Positions 54,260-60,869 of a stretch of DNA of 64,000 nucleotides are shown piece by piece. The notes under the pieces are model-generated. The model worked only from the letters and a program-made list of their open reading frames with translations, searched no databases and was not told the origin of the DNA. This DNA is from Flemingiibacterium sp045644145 (lineage in GTDB: Bacteria > Bacillota > Clostridia > Oscillospirales > CAG-272), in the NCBI GenBank assembly GCA_045644145.1, contig JAZRGK010000005.1, positions 59,780 through 123,779 of the forward strand. Reading direction: 5' to 3'. The position numbers were made by a program, and so were the translations under genes. Within the stretch, counting starts at the first letter, position 1. Each line of letters starts with the position of its first letter.

Positions 54260-54616
54260 TTATATCGTAATGGTCTTTGCCTTGCTTATGATTTCACCAA
54301 GCTCCGCACGAGTAGCCGCATCAGCATTCTCGGAGAGCTTTTCAAGCCTGGGAATAATGTCGCCAAGCGTTTCCTCAACAAATCGGAATTTTGCCGCAAG
54401 TCCCAGTTTTTCTTCGTATTCCGTAAGCTGCAATTTTGCCTTTGTGATGTTGTCGCGGACGCCCTGACGGGTAATTCCGGAATCCTCGGCGATTTCGGCA
54501 AGAGATAGATCTTCATTATAATAAAGCTCTGCCGCCTCTCTGCGACTGTCAGAGAGAAGCTCACCATAGAAATCAAGTAACAGCCCGATTTCAAGATTTT
54601 TCTCATGTGCTGCCAA
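54260..54616 (-). CDS. ylxM: YlxM-family SRP-associated helix-turn-helix protein
   Basis: 118 aa if started at the TTG at 54616, five bases after AGAGGTGA; a GTG at 54625 would lie on that ribosome site. A sigma-70 region-4-like HTH occurs at ~35-75 (LSLAEIAEDSGITRQGVRDNI). It precedes ffh as in other Firmicutes, where YlxM modulates SRP. A hairpin TGTAAAGC/GCTTTACA abuts the ribosome site. Confidence 0.88.
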   Translation of the reverse strand: MAAHEKNLEIGLLLDFYGELLSDSRREAAELYYNEDLSLAEIAEDSGITRQGVRDNITKAKLQLTEYEEKLGLAAKFRFVEETLGDIIPRLEKLSENADAATRAELGEIISKAKTITI

Positions 54617-54649
54617 CTCAATCACCTCTGTAAAGCAAATCGCTTTACA

Positions 54650-54678
54650 AGTATACCATAGGATTACTGTTTTGTCAA
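54650..54678 (-). promoter_or_regulatory. Sigma-A promoter of ylxM-ffh-rpsP-khpA
   Basis: Minus strand TTGACA (54678-54673), 17 bases, TATACT (54655-54650). The leader is only ~30 bases and mostly consists of an 8-bp inverted repeat (54629-54649). Confidence 0.85.
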
Positions 54679-54719
54679 TAGGTTAATTGAAATTTTTTTC
54701 AGTTTTTTTCAAAAAGCTA

Positions 54720-54748
54720 TTGACATTGACCTTAAAATATGGTATTAT
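54720..54748 (+). promoter_or_regulatory. Sigma-A promoter of tRNA-Trp
   Basis: TTGACA (54720-54725), 17 bases, TATTAT (54743-54748), ending 17 bases before the tRNA 5' end. Confidence 0.85.
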
Positions 54749-54765
54749 ACTTATGTTGTAAACAT

Positions 54766-54841
54766 AGGGGTATAGCTCAGTTGGTAGAGTACTGGTCTCC
54801 AAAACCATGGGTCGTGGGTTCGAGTCCTTCTGCCCCTGCCA
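54766..54841 (+). tRNA. tRNA-Trp (CCA anticodon)
   Basis: 76 nt with encoded 3' CCA. Acceptor arm AGGGGTA pairs with TGCCCCT (one G-T pair); D-loop AGCTCAGTTGGTAGAG; anticodon loop CTCCAAA gives anticodon CCA; T-loop TTCGAGT. The T-stem has a T-T mismatch and a G-T pair, a little weak. Own promoter and terminator make it a single-gene unit. Confidence 0.95.
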
Positions 54842-54843
54842 AG

Positions 54844-54877
54844 AAAAAAGCCATTTGCGTATGCGAATGGCTTTTTT
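54844..54877 (+). terminator. Terminator of tRNA-Trp
   Basis: AAAAAAGCCATT pairs with AATGGCTTTTTT (12 bp plus inner GC pairs), two bases after the CCA end. Confidence 0.92.
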
Positions 54878-54881
54878 CAAC

Positions 54882-55052
54882 TAAATCCGTCCTTGCGGAC
54901 GGGATAAATCAACCTGCGGTGGATGAAATCGCTTCGCGATGAAATCCCGCTTCGCGGGGAGAAATAGGACGGATTTAATTTCATCTGAAGCCGTAGGCTG
55001 AAGATTTCATCCGAACGGAGTGAGGATTTCATCGTGCGTAGCACGATTTCAT
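54882..55052. repeat. Array of short hairpins with GATGAAAT / ATTTCATC linkers
   Basis: About 170 bases made of small stems: CCGTCC/GGACGG, ATCGC/GCGAT, CCCGC/GCGGG, AGCC/GGCT, CCG/CGG, TCGTGC/GCACGA. They are joined by GATGAAATC on the left and GATTTCATC on the right, so the whole can also fold back on itself. A perfect 12-bp inverted repeat (54882-54893 and 54966-54977) encloses the left half. The array ends at the -35 box of the four-helix-bundle gene. Confidence 0.85.
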
Positions 55053-55080
55053 TGACTTGTTTGAGATTTTATGATATAAT
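55052..55080 (+). promoter_or_regulatory. Sigma-A promoter of the four-helix-bundle gene
   Basis: TTGACT (55052-55057), 17 bases, TATAAT (55075-55080). The last array linker, ATTTCAT, touches the -35 box. Confidence 0.85.
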
Positions 55081-55100
55081 AAACAAAAGAGGTGATAACA

Positions 55101-55448
55101 ATGGCAGAAAACAAGCTCGCAGATGTGTCAACCGAATTTGCGGTTAAGATTTTGAATTTGACCGACGGCATCAAAGGACATTATTCTTTAGCCAATCAGC
55201 TTGAAAGAAGCGGAACAAGTATCGGTGCAAACATCAGAGAGGCAAAGTATGCCCATAGCAAGGCGGACTTTGTTGCAAAACTCCAAATATCCCTCAAAGA
55301 GTGTTACGAAACGGAATATTGGCTTGAATTGTTTGTGAAATCAGAGTTGATTGAACGAGAAACAGCAAAAGAATTATATAATCAATGCGGAACCATCCGC
55401 AGGATGCTGATTGCTTCGATCAACACTGCAAAGGGCGGTGTAAAGTGA
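55101..55448 (+). CDS. Four-helix-bundle protein (23S rRNA intervening-sequence / Avd-like family)
   Basis: 115 aa; start at the ATG 55101 after AGAGGTGATAACA. LANQLERSGTSIGANIREA (~29-47) and FVAKLQISLKECYETEYWLELF (~55-77) are the hallmarks of the S23/TIGR02436 family. Such proteins are encoded in rRNA intervening sequences, and relatives (Avd) assist diversity-generating retroelements; no reverse transcriptase or variable repeat is present here. Likely a pentameric nucleic-acid-binding protein. The stop overlaps the next frame (GTGA). Confidence 0.9.
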   Translation: MAENKLADVSTEFAVKILNLTDGIKGHYSLANQLERSGTSIGANIREAKYAHSKADFVAKLQISLKECYETEYWLELFVKSELIERETAKELYNQCGTIRRMLIASINTAKGGVK

Positions 55449-55726
55449 ATAAATTATTGAATTTTGTCGGTGTTATTCTCACAATCATAATGGTTATACG
55501 AGATGTAATTTAATTTTTGGCTGTACCCGCATTGTTTGTAATAATCGGCTTAGGGAATTCATTCCCTTGGCAATACTATGCTATTACAATAGGTGGATAT
55601 TTTGCCTTAATCATTATATTGGAAATCATCTTGCACTTTATATTCAAGGCTTTCAACAAAAAATATGCCCCTCTCATAGAAAGAAAACTCAAAAAGTATT
55701 TTAATAAGTTTTCAAAGGAAAGTTAG
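55445..55726 (+). pseudogene. Small membrane protein interrupted by an in-frame stop
   Basis: A GTG overlapping the four-helix-bundle stop opens 22 hydrophobic codons, then TAA (55511-55513), and the same frame continues open for 71 more codons to TAG at 55726. The downstream part (FVIIGLGNSFPW, ALIIILEIILHFIFKAF, then a Lys-rich tail) completes a plausible three-helix protein of ~93 aa. The downstream TTG at 55517 has no ribosome site. Either a recent nonsense mutation or two small peptides. Confidence 0.6.
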
Positions 55727-55859
55727 TTTACATAGATCTGTTTGAAAGTATAACATTGACCCCGAAAGACAGCGGACTCGTTCAACGCCATCAAAACTAA
55801 GGAGTAAGTCTATTCCCCAACTTTGAATCGCGAACCGATTTCGAAAAAGGAGCTTATCA

Positions 55860-56369
55860 ATGAACATACGCTTCGAATATGCGCCCAAGACAGAGCTGAC
55901 CGAACTCCTTCCACAATTGTTTGAGATTCTGTATTCCAACATGAAGCTTATCTCACCTACAAGAAATACCTACACCGAGGATTATGAAATCTGGTTTTCA
56001 AATGTGTCCCCCGCGCTTAATAAGCCGCAACGCCAAATCGCACTCATGTTCGACGACAACCGCATTATTGGGTTCTTTCAATACTATGTAAACCGCAGTG
56101 TATTCATGATGGAAGAGATACAAATAGATAAAGTGTATCACGGTACGGGTGTATTTTCCGCTTTTTTTAGATGGTTGCTCCCAATACTGCCGCCCGATAT
56201 CAAAACCGTGGAAGCCTTTGCCGAGAAGAATAATTTAAAATCGCAAGCAATCCTCACTCATCTTAGCTTGATGATAGCAAGCGAAAACACAGACGCCGAC
56301 TTCTGCCGTTACAGCGGCAAATACGAACAGTTTAAACGAAAGTACTGTTCTCCCGATGCCTGCAGCTAA
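55860..56369 (+). CDS. GNAT-family-like acetyltransferase
   Basis: 169 aa with AAAGGAG before the ATG. Strands and the acetyl-CoA region fit GNAT folds (IIGFFQYYVNRSVFMMEEIQ ~75-94, then GTGVFSAFFRWLLPIL ~100-115 in place of the usual R/QxxGxG/A loop, and VEAFAEKNNLKSQAI ~125 resembling the late helix). The degenerate acetyl-CoA loop lowers certainty. Substrate unknown. Confidence 0.65.
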   Translation: MNIRFEYAPKTELTELLPQLFEILYSNMKLISPTRNTYTEDYEIWFSNVSPALNKPQRQIALMFDDNRIIGFFQYYVNRSVFMMEEIQIDKVYHGTGVFSAFFRWLLPILPPDIKTVEAFAEKNNLKSQAILTHLSLMIASENTDADFCRYSGKYEQFKRKYCSPDACS

Positions 56370-56403
56370 AACTGCGCGATGCCGATAAAATCGGATACAA
56401 AAA

Positions 56404-56438
56404 AAATCTCCCCCGACACAAATGGTCGGGGGAGATTT
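56404..56438. terminator. Bidirectional terminator between the acetyltransferase and the surface protein
   Basis: 14-bp perfect stem AAATCTCCCCCGAC with GTCGGGGGAGATTT, 7-base loop, A and T runs on either side. Confidence 0.9.
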
Positions 56439-56472
56439 CCTGTTTAAGCCGCGCTTTCGGACGGCTTACTTC

Positions 56473-57705
56473 TTATTTTCCTCTGCGTTTTCCGTTCTTG
56501 CCGCAAAGTATAGTTATAACAATGCCTGCGCAAGCTACAACCATAAGAACTGTCCAAATATAGACGTTTCCATCGTCACCTGTCTTGGGATTACCGCTGC
56601 CTTCTCCGGGTTTCGTTCCGGGCGCAGATCCGGTATCGGGCGCAGATCCGGTATCGGGCGTAGGCTCAGTATCGGGCGTAGGCTCGGTGTCGGGCGTAGG
56701 CTCAGTATCGGGCGTAGGCTCGGTATCGGGCGTAGGCTCAGTTTCTGGCGTAGGCTCGGTATCGGGCGTGCTCACGGACACGGGATTTACTACCTCGTTG
56801 GTGGTGAACTCATTTTCGCCGTAAGCGACAGTAGCCTTATTTGTAATCTCATATCCATCTATGTCACAAAGGACCATTACTCTAAAGCTTACTGTTTTCT
56901 CTGACCACGCAGGAACCTCTATATCCCATGTAACTATACCCTTGCTGTATACACCGCCGTTATCTACAGAATTTCTTACATAGTATGTATTCTCGGGGAT
57001 TTTATCCGTAACCTTAAATCTTATTGTCTCATCAGTGGGATTGGTTAAACAAATTGTATACAGCAGCTCAGTCCCGTCATACACAATACGACCGTCGATG
57101 CTTAATTTCTTATATGACGGACGGAATACATCCTTGACTGCACTGGGTTCCAATGTGTTATTAACAACCTCATTAGTAATGTATGTATTTACTCCGTCAC
57201 GGATTTCAGCAGAATTCTCAATAACAGCATTGACTTCGTCAACTCTCACTTTAAAGGAAACAGTGACGGTTTCGCCCTTTGCTACATGTAAAACCCAGTT
57301 CAAGTGGTTTCCGGCATAGCTTGCTCCATCGGCAGACCCCTCAACGTATGTTGTGTAGTCCGGGATGGTGTCCAGAATGTCAAGCACCACATCCTCGCCG
57401 GTGTAGTTGGTGTAGGTAATATAGTAGGTCAGAATGTCATCTACATTAACTTTCTCGCCGTCAATTTCCGTAGAAATATCGTCACCAAGATATACTCCCT
57501 TTTCCACAGCCTCATCGAATGTAGCGTTTGTGAATTCCACAGAAGAAGTAACGCTGTCGCCGGAAGATTCGCTGATCGCACCGGTAACGACATTAGTTAC
57601 AGTCGCTCTGAGTTGACCGTCACCTACATCCCGCACCTGCACATGGAAATTATACTGTGTCCGATCATAAACGATACCGTCTTCGGGATTTACACTATCA
57701 TGCAC
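56473..57705 (-). CDS. Sortase-anchored surface protein, apparently truncated at the 5' end
   Basis: 410 aa starting at a GTG with no ribosome site and no signal peptide. Order: a pilin/Spy0128-like strand (~5-50, NFHVQVRDVGDGQLRATVT), two DUF11-type repeats (~55-175 and ~190-315), a Pro/Asp/Thr/Glu repeat stalk (~318-365), sortase signal NPKTG (372-376), a membrane helix (~381-400) and a basic tail. The body is clearly extracellular, so the missing export signal implies loss of the gene's front; upstream frames are closed by stops. It could be a decayed gene or a silent cassette. Confidence 0.8.
   Translation of the reverse strand: MHDSVNPEDGIVYDRTQYNFHVQVRDVGDGQLRATVTNVVTGAISESSGDSVTSSVEFTNATFDEAVEKGVYLGDDISTEIDGEKVNVDDILTYYITYTNYTGEDVVLDILDTIPDYTTYVEGSADGASYAGNHLNWVLHVAKGETVTVSFKVRVDEVNAVIENSAEIRDGVNTYITNEVVNNTLEPSAVKDVFRPSYKKLSIDGRIVYDGTELLYTICLTNPTDETIRFKVTDKIPENTYYVRNSVDNGGVYSKGIVTWDIEVPAWSEKTVSFRVMVLCDIDGYEITNKATVAYGENEFTTNEVVNPVSVSTPDTEPTPETEPTPDTEPTPDTEPTPDTEPTPDTEPTPDTGSAPDTGSAPGTKPGEGSGNPKTGDDGNVYIWTVLMVVACAGIVITILCGKNGKRRGK
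56626..56771 (-). repeat. 18-base tandem repeats encoding the PDTEPT stalk
   Basis: About eight near-identical 18-base units (core TATCGGGCGTAGGCTC on plus). Six encode P-D/E-TEPT, two drift to PDTGSA. Copy number is likely variable. Confidence 0.9.
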
Positions 57706-57944
57706 ACTATCTTCGGTGAAATTGCAGAGTAATTTGCCTCAAACGGCAGCCTTTGAACTTCAAAATCATTATTTCGCCTTCACTATCCATATAGAAAAGG
57801 CAATACTCCACTATAATTCTATCACAATTATTCCAAGCAAAGAAAAAATGCGCAAATTTAGCTGTTTTTTTGCGCAAATCAAATCTTGAAATTACCATTC
57901 TATTGTACCTAATACATCTTCTTTCAAATTATTTGTTCCAACAC
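57706..57944. other. Intergenic region upstream of the truncated surface protein
   Basis: No intact gene. Minus-strand frames here are short and closed; none supplies a signal peptide that would join the surface protein by a single frameshift. Confidence 0.5.
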
Positions 57945-57973
57945 TTGAAAAAACATCCGATTTGTGATAAAAT
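57945..57973 (+). promoter_or_regulatory. Promoter of the split response regulator
   Basis: TTGAAA (57945-57950), 17 bases, TAAAAT (57968-57973), about 35 bases before the GTG start. Confidence 0.65.
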
Positions 57974-58008
57974 GTGTAATATACAAACGATACTGTGGGG
58001 TGAACTCA

Positions 58009-58389
58009 GTGAAAATTGCAATTTGCGACGGTGACAAAGCATGCCTCGCGCGAGTGTTTGATATTGCCGCCGACTATACCGAGGAACGCCGTGACGCGGA
58101 AATCATAGTGGAAGAATATTATTCAGCTACAGCACTGCTTAATGCTGCGCAGAACGGTATCACCTACGATGTGTATATGCTCGAAACCCTAATGCCCGAC
58201 ATGAACGGAATCGAGTTTGGTAAGGCACTGAGAAGCAAGAATCCGGAAAGCAAAATCATATATATTACCGCAAGTGCCGAATTCGCCCTTGATTCTTACA
58301 AAGTACGGGCGTTCGACTACATCCTCAAACCTATAGAAAAGAACATATTTTACGCTGTGATGGATGAAGTAATGTCCCTTCTCGCATAA
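58009..58389 (+). CDS. Response-regulator receiver domain with Glu at the phosphorylation site
   Basis: 126 aa from the GTG at 58009, following GGGGTGAACTCA. Receiver-fold landmarks are present: acidic pair Asp7 and Asp9, Thr87 and Lys107 in YILKP. In the segment VYMLETLMPDMNG the usual acceptor Asp is Glu59. Glu there can mimic phosphorylation in other regulators. The DNA-binding LytTR part is a separate frame 11 bases later. No histidine kinase is nearby. Confidence 0.85.
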   Translation: MKIAICDGDKACLARVFDIAADYTEERRDAEIIVEEYYSATALLNAAQNGITYDVYMLETLMPDMNGIEFGKALRSKNPESKIIYITASAEFALDSYKVRAFDYILKPIEKNIFYAVMDEVMSLLA

Positions 58390-58400
58390 AACAGGATAAG

Positions 58401-58742
58401 GTGCTTATTGTAAAAACAAAGGAGAACAGCGCCCGTATCAATTTTGGCAGTATTCTGTATTCTGAACTATCCAAAAGGGCAGTAATATATCACCTTTCAG
58501 GCGGCAAGACCGTGACAAGCACCACTTTGCGCGTATCGTTTGCCAATGCCCTTAGTGAACTTATCTCAGACATGCGTTTCATTGCCTGCGGTGCGAGTAT
58601 GGTCGCAAATATGCAGCATATTACGGTGGTAGAAAATAATAACGTGATTTTCGAAGATTACGAAAGAGTGTTCCTTGGGAAAAAAGCGTATCGGGAACTT
58701 AGATATGCTTGGAACAATTATTGGTTAAACGATAACAGATAA
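58401..58742 (+). CDS. LytTR DNA-binding domain protein (detached half of the regulator)
   Basis: 113 aa; the GTG at 58401 sits four bases after AGGATAA, a tight spacing. The sequence fits the LytTR fold (GSILYSELSKRAVIYHLSGG ~15-34; ALSELISDMRFIACGAS; VVENNNVIF; LGKKAYRELRYAW). The frame is also open upstream to 58368, so a -1 shift between 58368 and 58387 would join it to the receiver with the natural linker RIKQDK. Either split genes, programmed shift or decay. Confidence 0.8.
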   Translation: MLIVKTKENSARINFGSILYSELSKRAVIYHLSGGKTVTSTTLRVSFANALSELISDMRFIACGASMVANMQHITVVENNNVIFEDYERVFLGKKAYRELRYAWNNYWLNDNR

Positions 58743-58758
58743 TCTCATAAATACACCA

Positions 58759-58787
58759 TTGACATATCGCCGCTACTATGTTATAAT
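58759..58787 (+). promoter_or_regulatory. Consensus sigma-A promoter of the cobalamin-uptake unit
   Basis: TTGACA (58759-58764), 17 bases, TATAAT (58782-58787), giving a leader of ~330 bases. Confidence 0.9.
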
Positions 58788-58809
58788 AATCTTGCACAAA
58801 CAGAATAAA

Positions 58810-59045
58810 CACAGTTCATCGAAGGAGTTTTGCTCCAACGTTGTCGGGTGTACTGCTTGACGGTACAGCTCGGGGATAAGGAAATCGCAGTGAGAATCTG
58901 CAGCAACAGCCATTACCGTATCACAGCCCGTGGGCACGGGTTGTCAAGTCGGAATGCTTATCGTTCTGTGCCTCGTAAAAGGCTCTTGGGCAAAATGGGG
59001 AGTCGCGGGCTTTCGGATACAGGCAGGGTATCCTTTTTGCGCGCG
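58810..59045 (+). promoter_or_regulatory. Cobalamin riboswitch (B12 element), probable
   Basis: The leader contains a GGAAATCGCAGTGAGAATC core followed by AACAGCCATTACCGTA (58881-58921), then AAGTCGGAATGC (58949-58960) and TTCGGATACAGGCAGG near 59012-59027. These follow the order of conserved blocks in RF00174 (GGGAA..GGTG..AATC..CCGC..CTGT..GTCGGGATAC). The loops are atypical. Downstream terminators and B12-type genes support the call. Confidence 0.75.
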
Positions 59046-59077
59046 CTTTGCACCCCATGAAGGGTGCTTTTATTTTA
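59015..59077 (+). terminator. Expression-platform terminators of the riboswitch
   Basis: Two hairpins precede the lipoprotein gene: GGATAC/GTATCC followed by TTTTT (59015-59038), which shares sequence with the riboswitch 3' block, and GCACCC/GGGTGC followed by TTTTATTTT (59050-59076). Ligand-controlled termination is the expected mechanism. Confidence 0.7.
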
Positions 59078-59123
59078 TCCTTTTTGTGAAATATTTTATA
59101 TGCATGAAAGGATCTGCAAAATC

Positions 59124-59552
59124 ATGAAAACCAAAATCTCTCGCGCACTTTCACTCTTTTTATCAGTCATTCTCATCGTTAGCATCGCTTCCTGCGGCGA
59201 AAATCCCAACGCAGGCACGCTTTGGGAAAATGCCACCTATGTAACCGACACGACCCTTGGCGACGGCGCCAAAACCGTTCTGGTCGAGGTCAAGGCTGAC
59301 GATAAATCCGTAACTTTTACTGTTAAGTCCGACGAAGCAATGCTTGGTGCCGCACTGCTTGAGCACAAGCTTATCGCAGGCGAAGAAAGCGAATACGGTC
59401 TTTACGTTAAAACCGTAAACGGAATCTTAGCCGATTACGATGTGGACCAAAGTTATTGGGGATTCTACAAAAACGGCGAATATATGATGACCGGCGTTGA
59501 CACTACCGAATTTGCGGACGGAGAGCACTACGAGCTTGTTTACACCAAATAA
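59124..59552 (+). CDS. DUF4430-domain lipoprotein (transcobalamin-like), putative surface B12 binder
   Basis: 142 aa; start after AAAGGATCTGCAAAATC. Signal peptide with lipobox IASC (Cys24). Residues ~45-142 match DUF4430, the fold of the transcobalamin/intrinsic-factor C-terminal domain (GAALLEHKLIAGEESEYGLYVKTV shortened here; DYDVDQSYWGFYKNGEYM ~110-127). It probably captures cobalamin outside the membrane and passes it to the S subunit encoded next, whose frame overlaps by 17 bases. Confidence 0.88.
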   Translation: MKTKISRALSLFLSVILIVSIASCGENPNAGTLWENATYVTDTTLGDGAKTVLVEVKADDKSVTFTVKSDEAMLGAALLEHKLIAGEESEYGLYVKTVNGILADYDVDQSYWGFYKNGEYMMTGVDTTEFADGEHYELVYTK

Positions 59553-60093
59553 AGCAGAACGCGTAAAAGCCAAGTCACATCCTGCCATAAGCATACGGGA
59601 AATGTGCGTGTTCGCCATTCTCGGCACGCTCATGTTTTGCTCAAAAATCATCATGGAAGCACTGCCTAATATACATCCGCTTGGTATGTTTACCATGGTG
59701 TACACGCTTGTATTCCGAAAAAAGGCTCTCATACCGATTTACATCTATGTACTGCTAAACGGCATCTATGCCGGATTCAGTCTTTGGTGGATTCCGTATC
59801 TGTATATCTGGACAATTCTGTGGGGAATCACAATGCTGCTTCCGAAGAATATGCCAAGAAAAGCCGCCTGCATCGTATATCCTGCCATATGCGCACTGCA
59901 CGGTATTGCTTTCGGAGCACTCTATGCCCCAGCGCAGGCTATTATGTTCAAGATGAGCCTCGCCCAAACGGCGGCTTGGATTGCGGCAGGTCTTCCGTGG
60001 GATATTCTTCATAGCATTGGAAACCTGTTTGTTGGCATGCTGATGCTGCCACTATCCGAGCTTCTCAAACGGCTGATGAAGCACCGATACTGA
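59536..60093 (+). CDS. ECF transporter S component, putative cobalamin-specific (CbrT-like)
   Basis: 185 aa if the TTG at 59536 is used; TTG at 59512, or ATG at 59602 (MCVFAIL), are other choices and none has a perfect ribosome site. Five to six membrane helices (MCVFAILGTLMFCSKIIMEA, then IPYLYIWTILWGITML). Cobalamin specificity is inferred from the riboswitch and the DUF4430 partner. EcfA/EcfT are encoded elsewhere. Confidence 0.82.
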   Translation: MFTPNKAERVKAKSHPAISIREMCVFAILGTLMFCSKIIMEALPNIHPLGMFTMVYTLVFRKKALIPIYIYVLLNGIYAGFSLWWIPYLYIWTILWGITMLLPKNMPRKAACIVYPAICALHGIAFGALYAPAQAIMFKMSLAQTAAWIAAGLPWDILHSIGNLFVGMLMLPLSELLKRLMKHRY

Positions 60094-60118
60094 TTTTTTA
60101 TAAAATTTACCGCTCCAT

Positions 60119-60164
60119 AAAAAAACAACCCTTGATTGCCGAATCAACACCGCAATCAAGGGTT
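60119..60164. terminator. Terminator after the B12-uptake unit, strong on the minus strand
   Basis: 13-bp perfect stem AACCCTTGATTGC with GCAATCAAGGGTT. The minus strand continues into TTTTTTT (60125-60119); the plus side has ATTTCTGTT. Confidence 0.88.
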
Positions 60165-60528
60165 ATTTCTGTTCACTCTTGATATCTAACATCTTTTGTT
60201 ATCCTCACTTTCATTTTATTCCCTTTGCCGCTATTTCTGTTACTTCTAAAAACACCTCAAACTTCTTTTCTCCAATGGGAGCACCATCTGTTCATCATAT
60301 ACATTTTAGCTGCAAAAGGTTTTGAATCACACTTCTCCTAAAATCCCATTCACCGATCCGAAGCACCTTCATTATTGTTCTAACTAACTCCGGTTAAACT
60401 CGAACTACTGATAAATCTATGTTAAGCGTAACACCGCCGTGACTGTATTTTGTGAAAGCTTCAATCGGTTACATGTGATTCTTCGGGAAGTTTCTAACTT
60501 ACTTGTTCATTGGACTGTCCTCCTCTGT
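60120..60528 (-). ncRNA. Candidate ~400-nt transcript without an intact ORF
   Basis: A good promoter (60563-60535) and GGAGGA ribosome site lead to ATG at 60510, but the frame reads Met-Asn-Lys-stop; continuing it gives five stops in 100 codons, the random level. No other frame is long. Transcription would end at the T7 terminator. It could be a regulatory RNA with a minimal leader peptide or the remains of a gene. Confidence 0.4.
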
Positions 60529-60534
60529 GCCTAT

Positions 60535-60563
60535 ATTATAGCATATTTATCGAAGCATTTCAA
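60535..60563 (-). promoter_or_regulatory. Sigma-A promoter of the ORF-less minus transcript
   Basis: Minus strand TTGAAA (60563-60558), 17 bases, TATAAT (60540-60535). Confidence 0.75.
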
Positions 60564-60637
60564 TAGGCAAATTGTAAAAACTATACAATTATTTTTTATT
60601 TAAAACGCAGAAATTTACAATTTAATGTAATTGGGTC

Positions 60638-60666
60638 TTTACAATCGCTGCGCAATGTGATATACT
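60638..60666 (+). promoter_or_regulatory. Promoter of a candidate short RNA
   Basis: TTTACA (60638-60643), 17 bases, TATACT (60661-60666). It diverges from the promoter at 60535-60563. Confidence 0.65.
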
Positions 60667-60672
60667 GAATTT

Positions 60673-60741
60673 ATAGAGTGCTTTTTATACCCCCAAAAAT
60701 ACAAAAATCGCGTTCTCATTTTCGGAGAACGCGATTTTTTT
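60673..60741 (+). ncRNA. Candidate ~70-nt small RNA
   Basis: A promoter followed after ~35 bases by a strong terminator with seven T residues; no start codon with a ribosome site lies between. The neighbouring pseudogene has its own terminator at 60803-60842, so this hairpin is not needed for it. Confidence 0.45.
60703..60741 (+). terminator. Terminator of the candidate small RNA
   Basis: 15-bp stem AAAAATCGCGTTCTC with GAGAACGCGATTTTT, 7-base loop, T7 end. Confidence 0.88.
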
Positions 60742-60802
60742 GTATCTTGAACCCTCACTATGATAATTAGCCAGAAAGAAGGACAGCGCTGACTTGCAGA
60801 TA

Positions 60803-60842
60803 AAAAACAGGGCACGGACCGTCAAGCTTAGCTCCTGTTTTT
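60803..60842 (-). terminator. Terminator of the enolase-superfamily pseudogene
   Basis: AAAAACAGG pairs with CCTGTTTTT across a 22-base loop; on the minus strand TTTTTT continues the run. Confidence 0.65.
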
Positions 60843-60869
60843 GCAAATCGCAAAATATGTATCAAAGAA

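Noticed and set aside
54882..55052. CRISPR array
   Set aside because: Repeats are short linkers around hairpins of unequal size, without constant repeat length, unique spacers or cas genes.
55101..55448. Diversity-generating retroelement Avd gene
   Set aside because: No reverse transcriptase, template repeat or variable repeat in the window; only the fold family is shared.
56626..56771. Plus-strand protein made of Gly-Ser-Val repeats
   Set aside because: Reverse reading of the PDTEPT stalk repeats; no ribosome site or domain on plus.
58830..59060. Small plus-strand ORFs inside the B12 leader
   Set aside because: They overlap conserved riboswitch blocks and terminators and have no ribosome sites.
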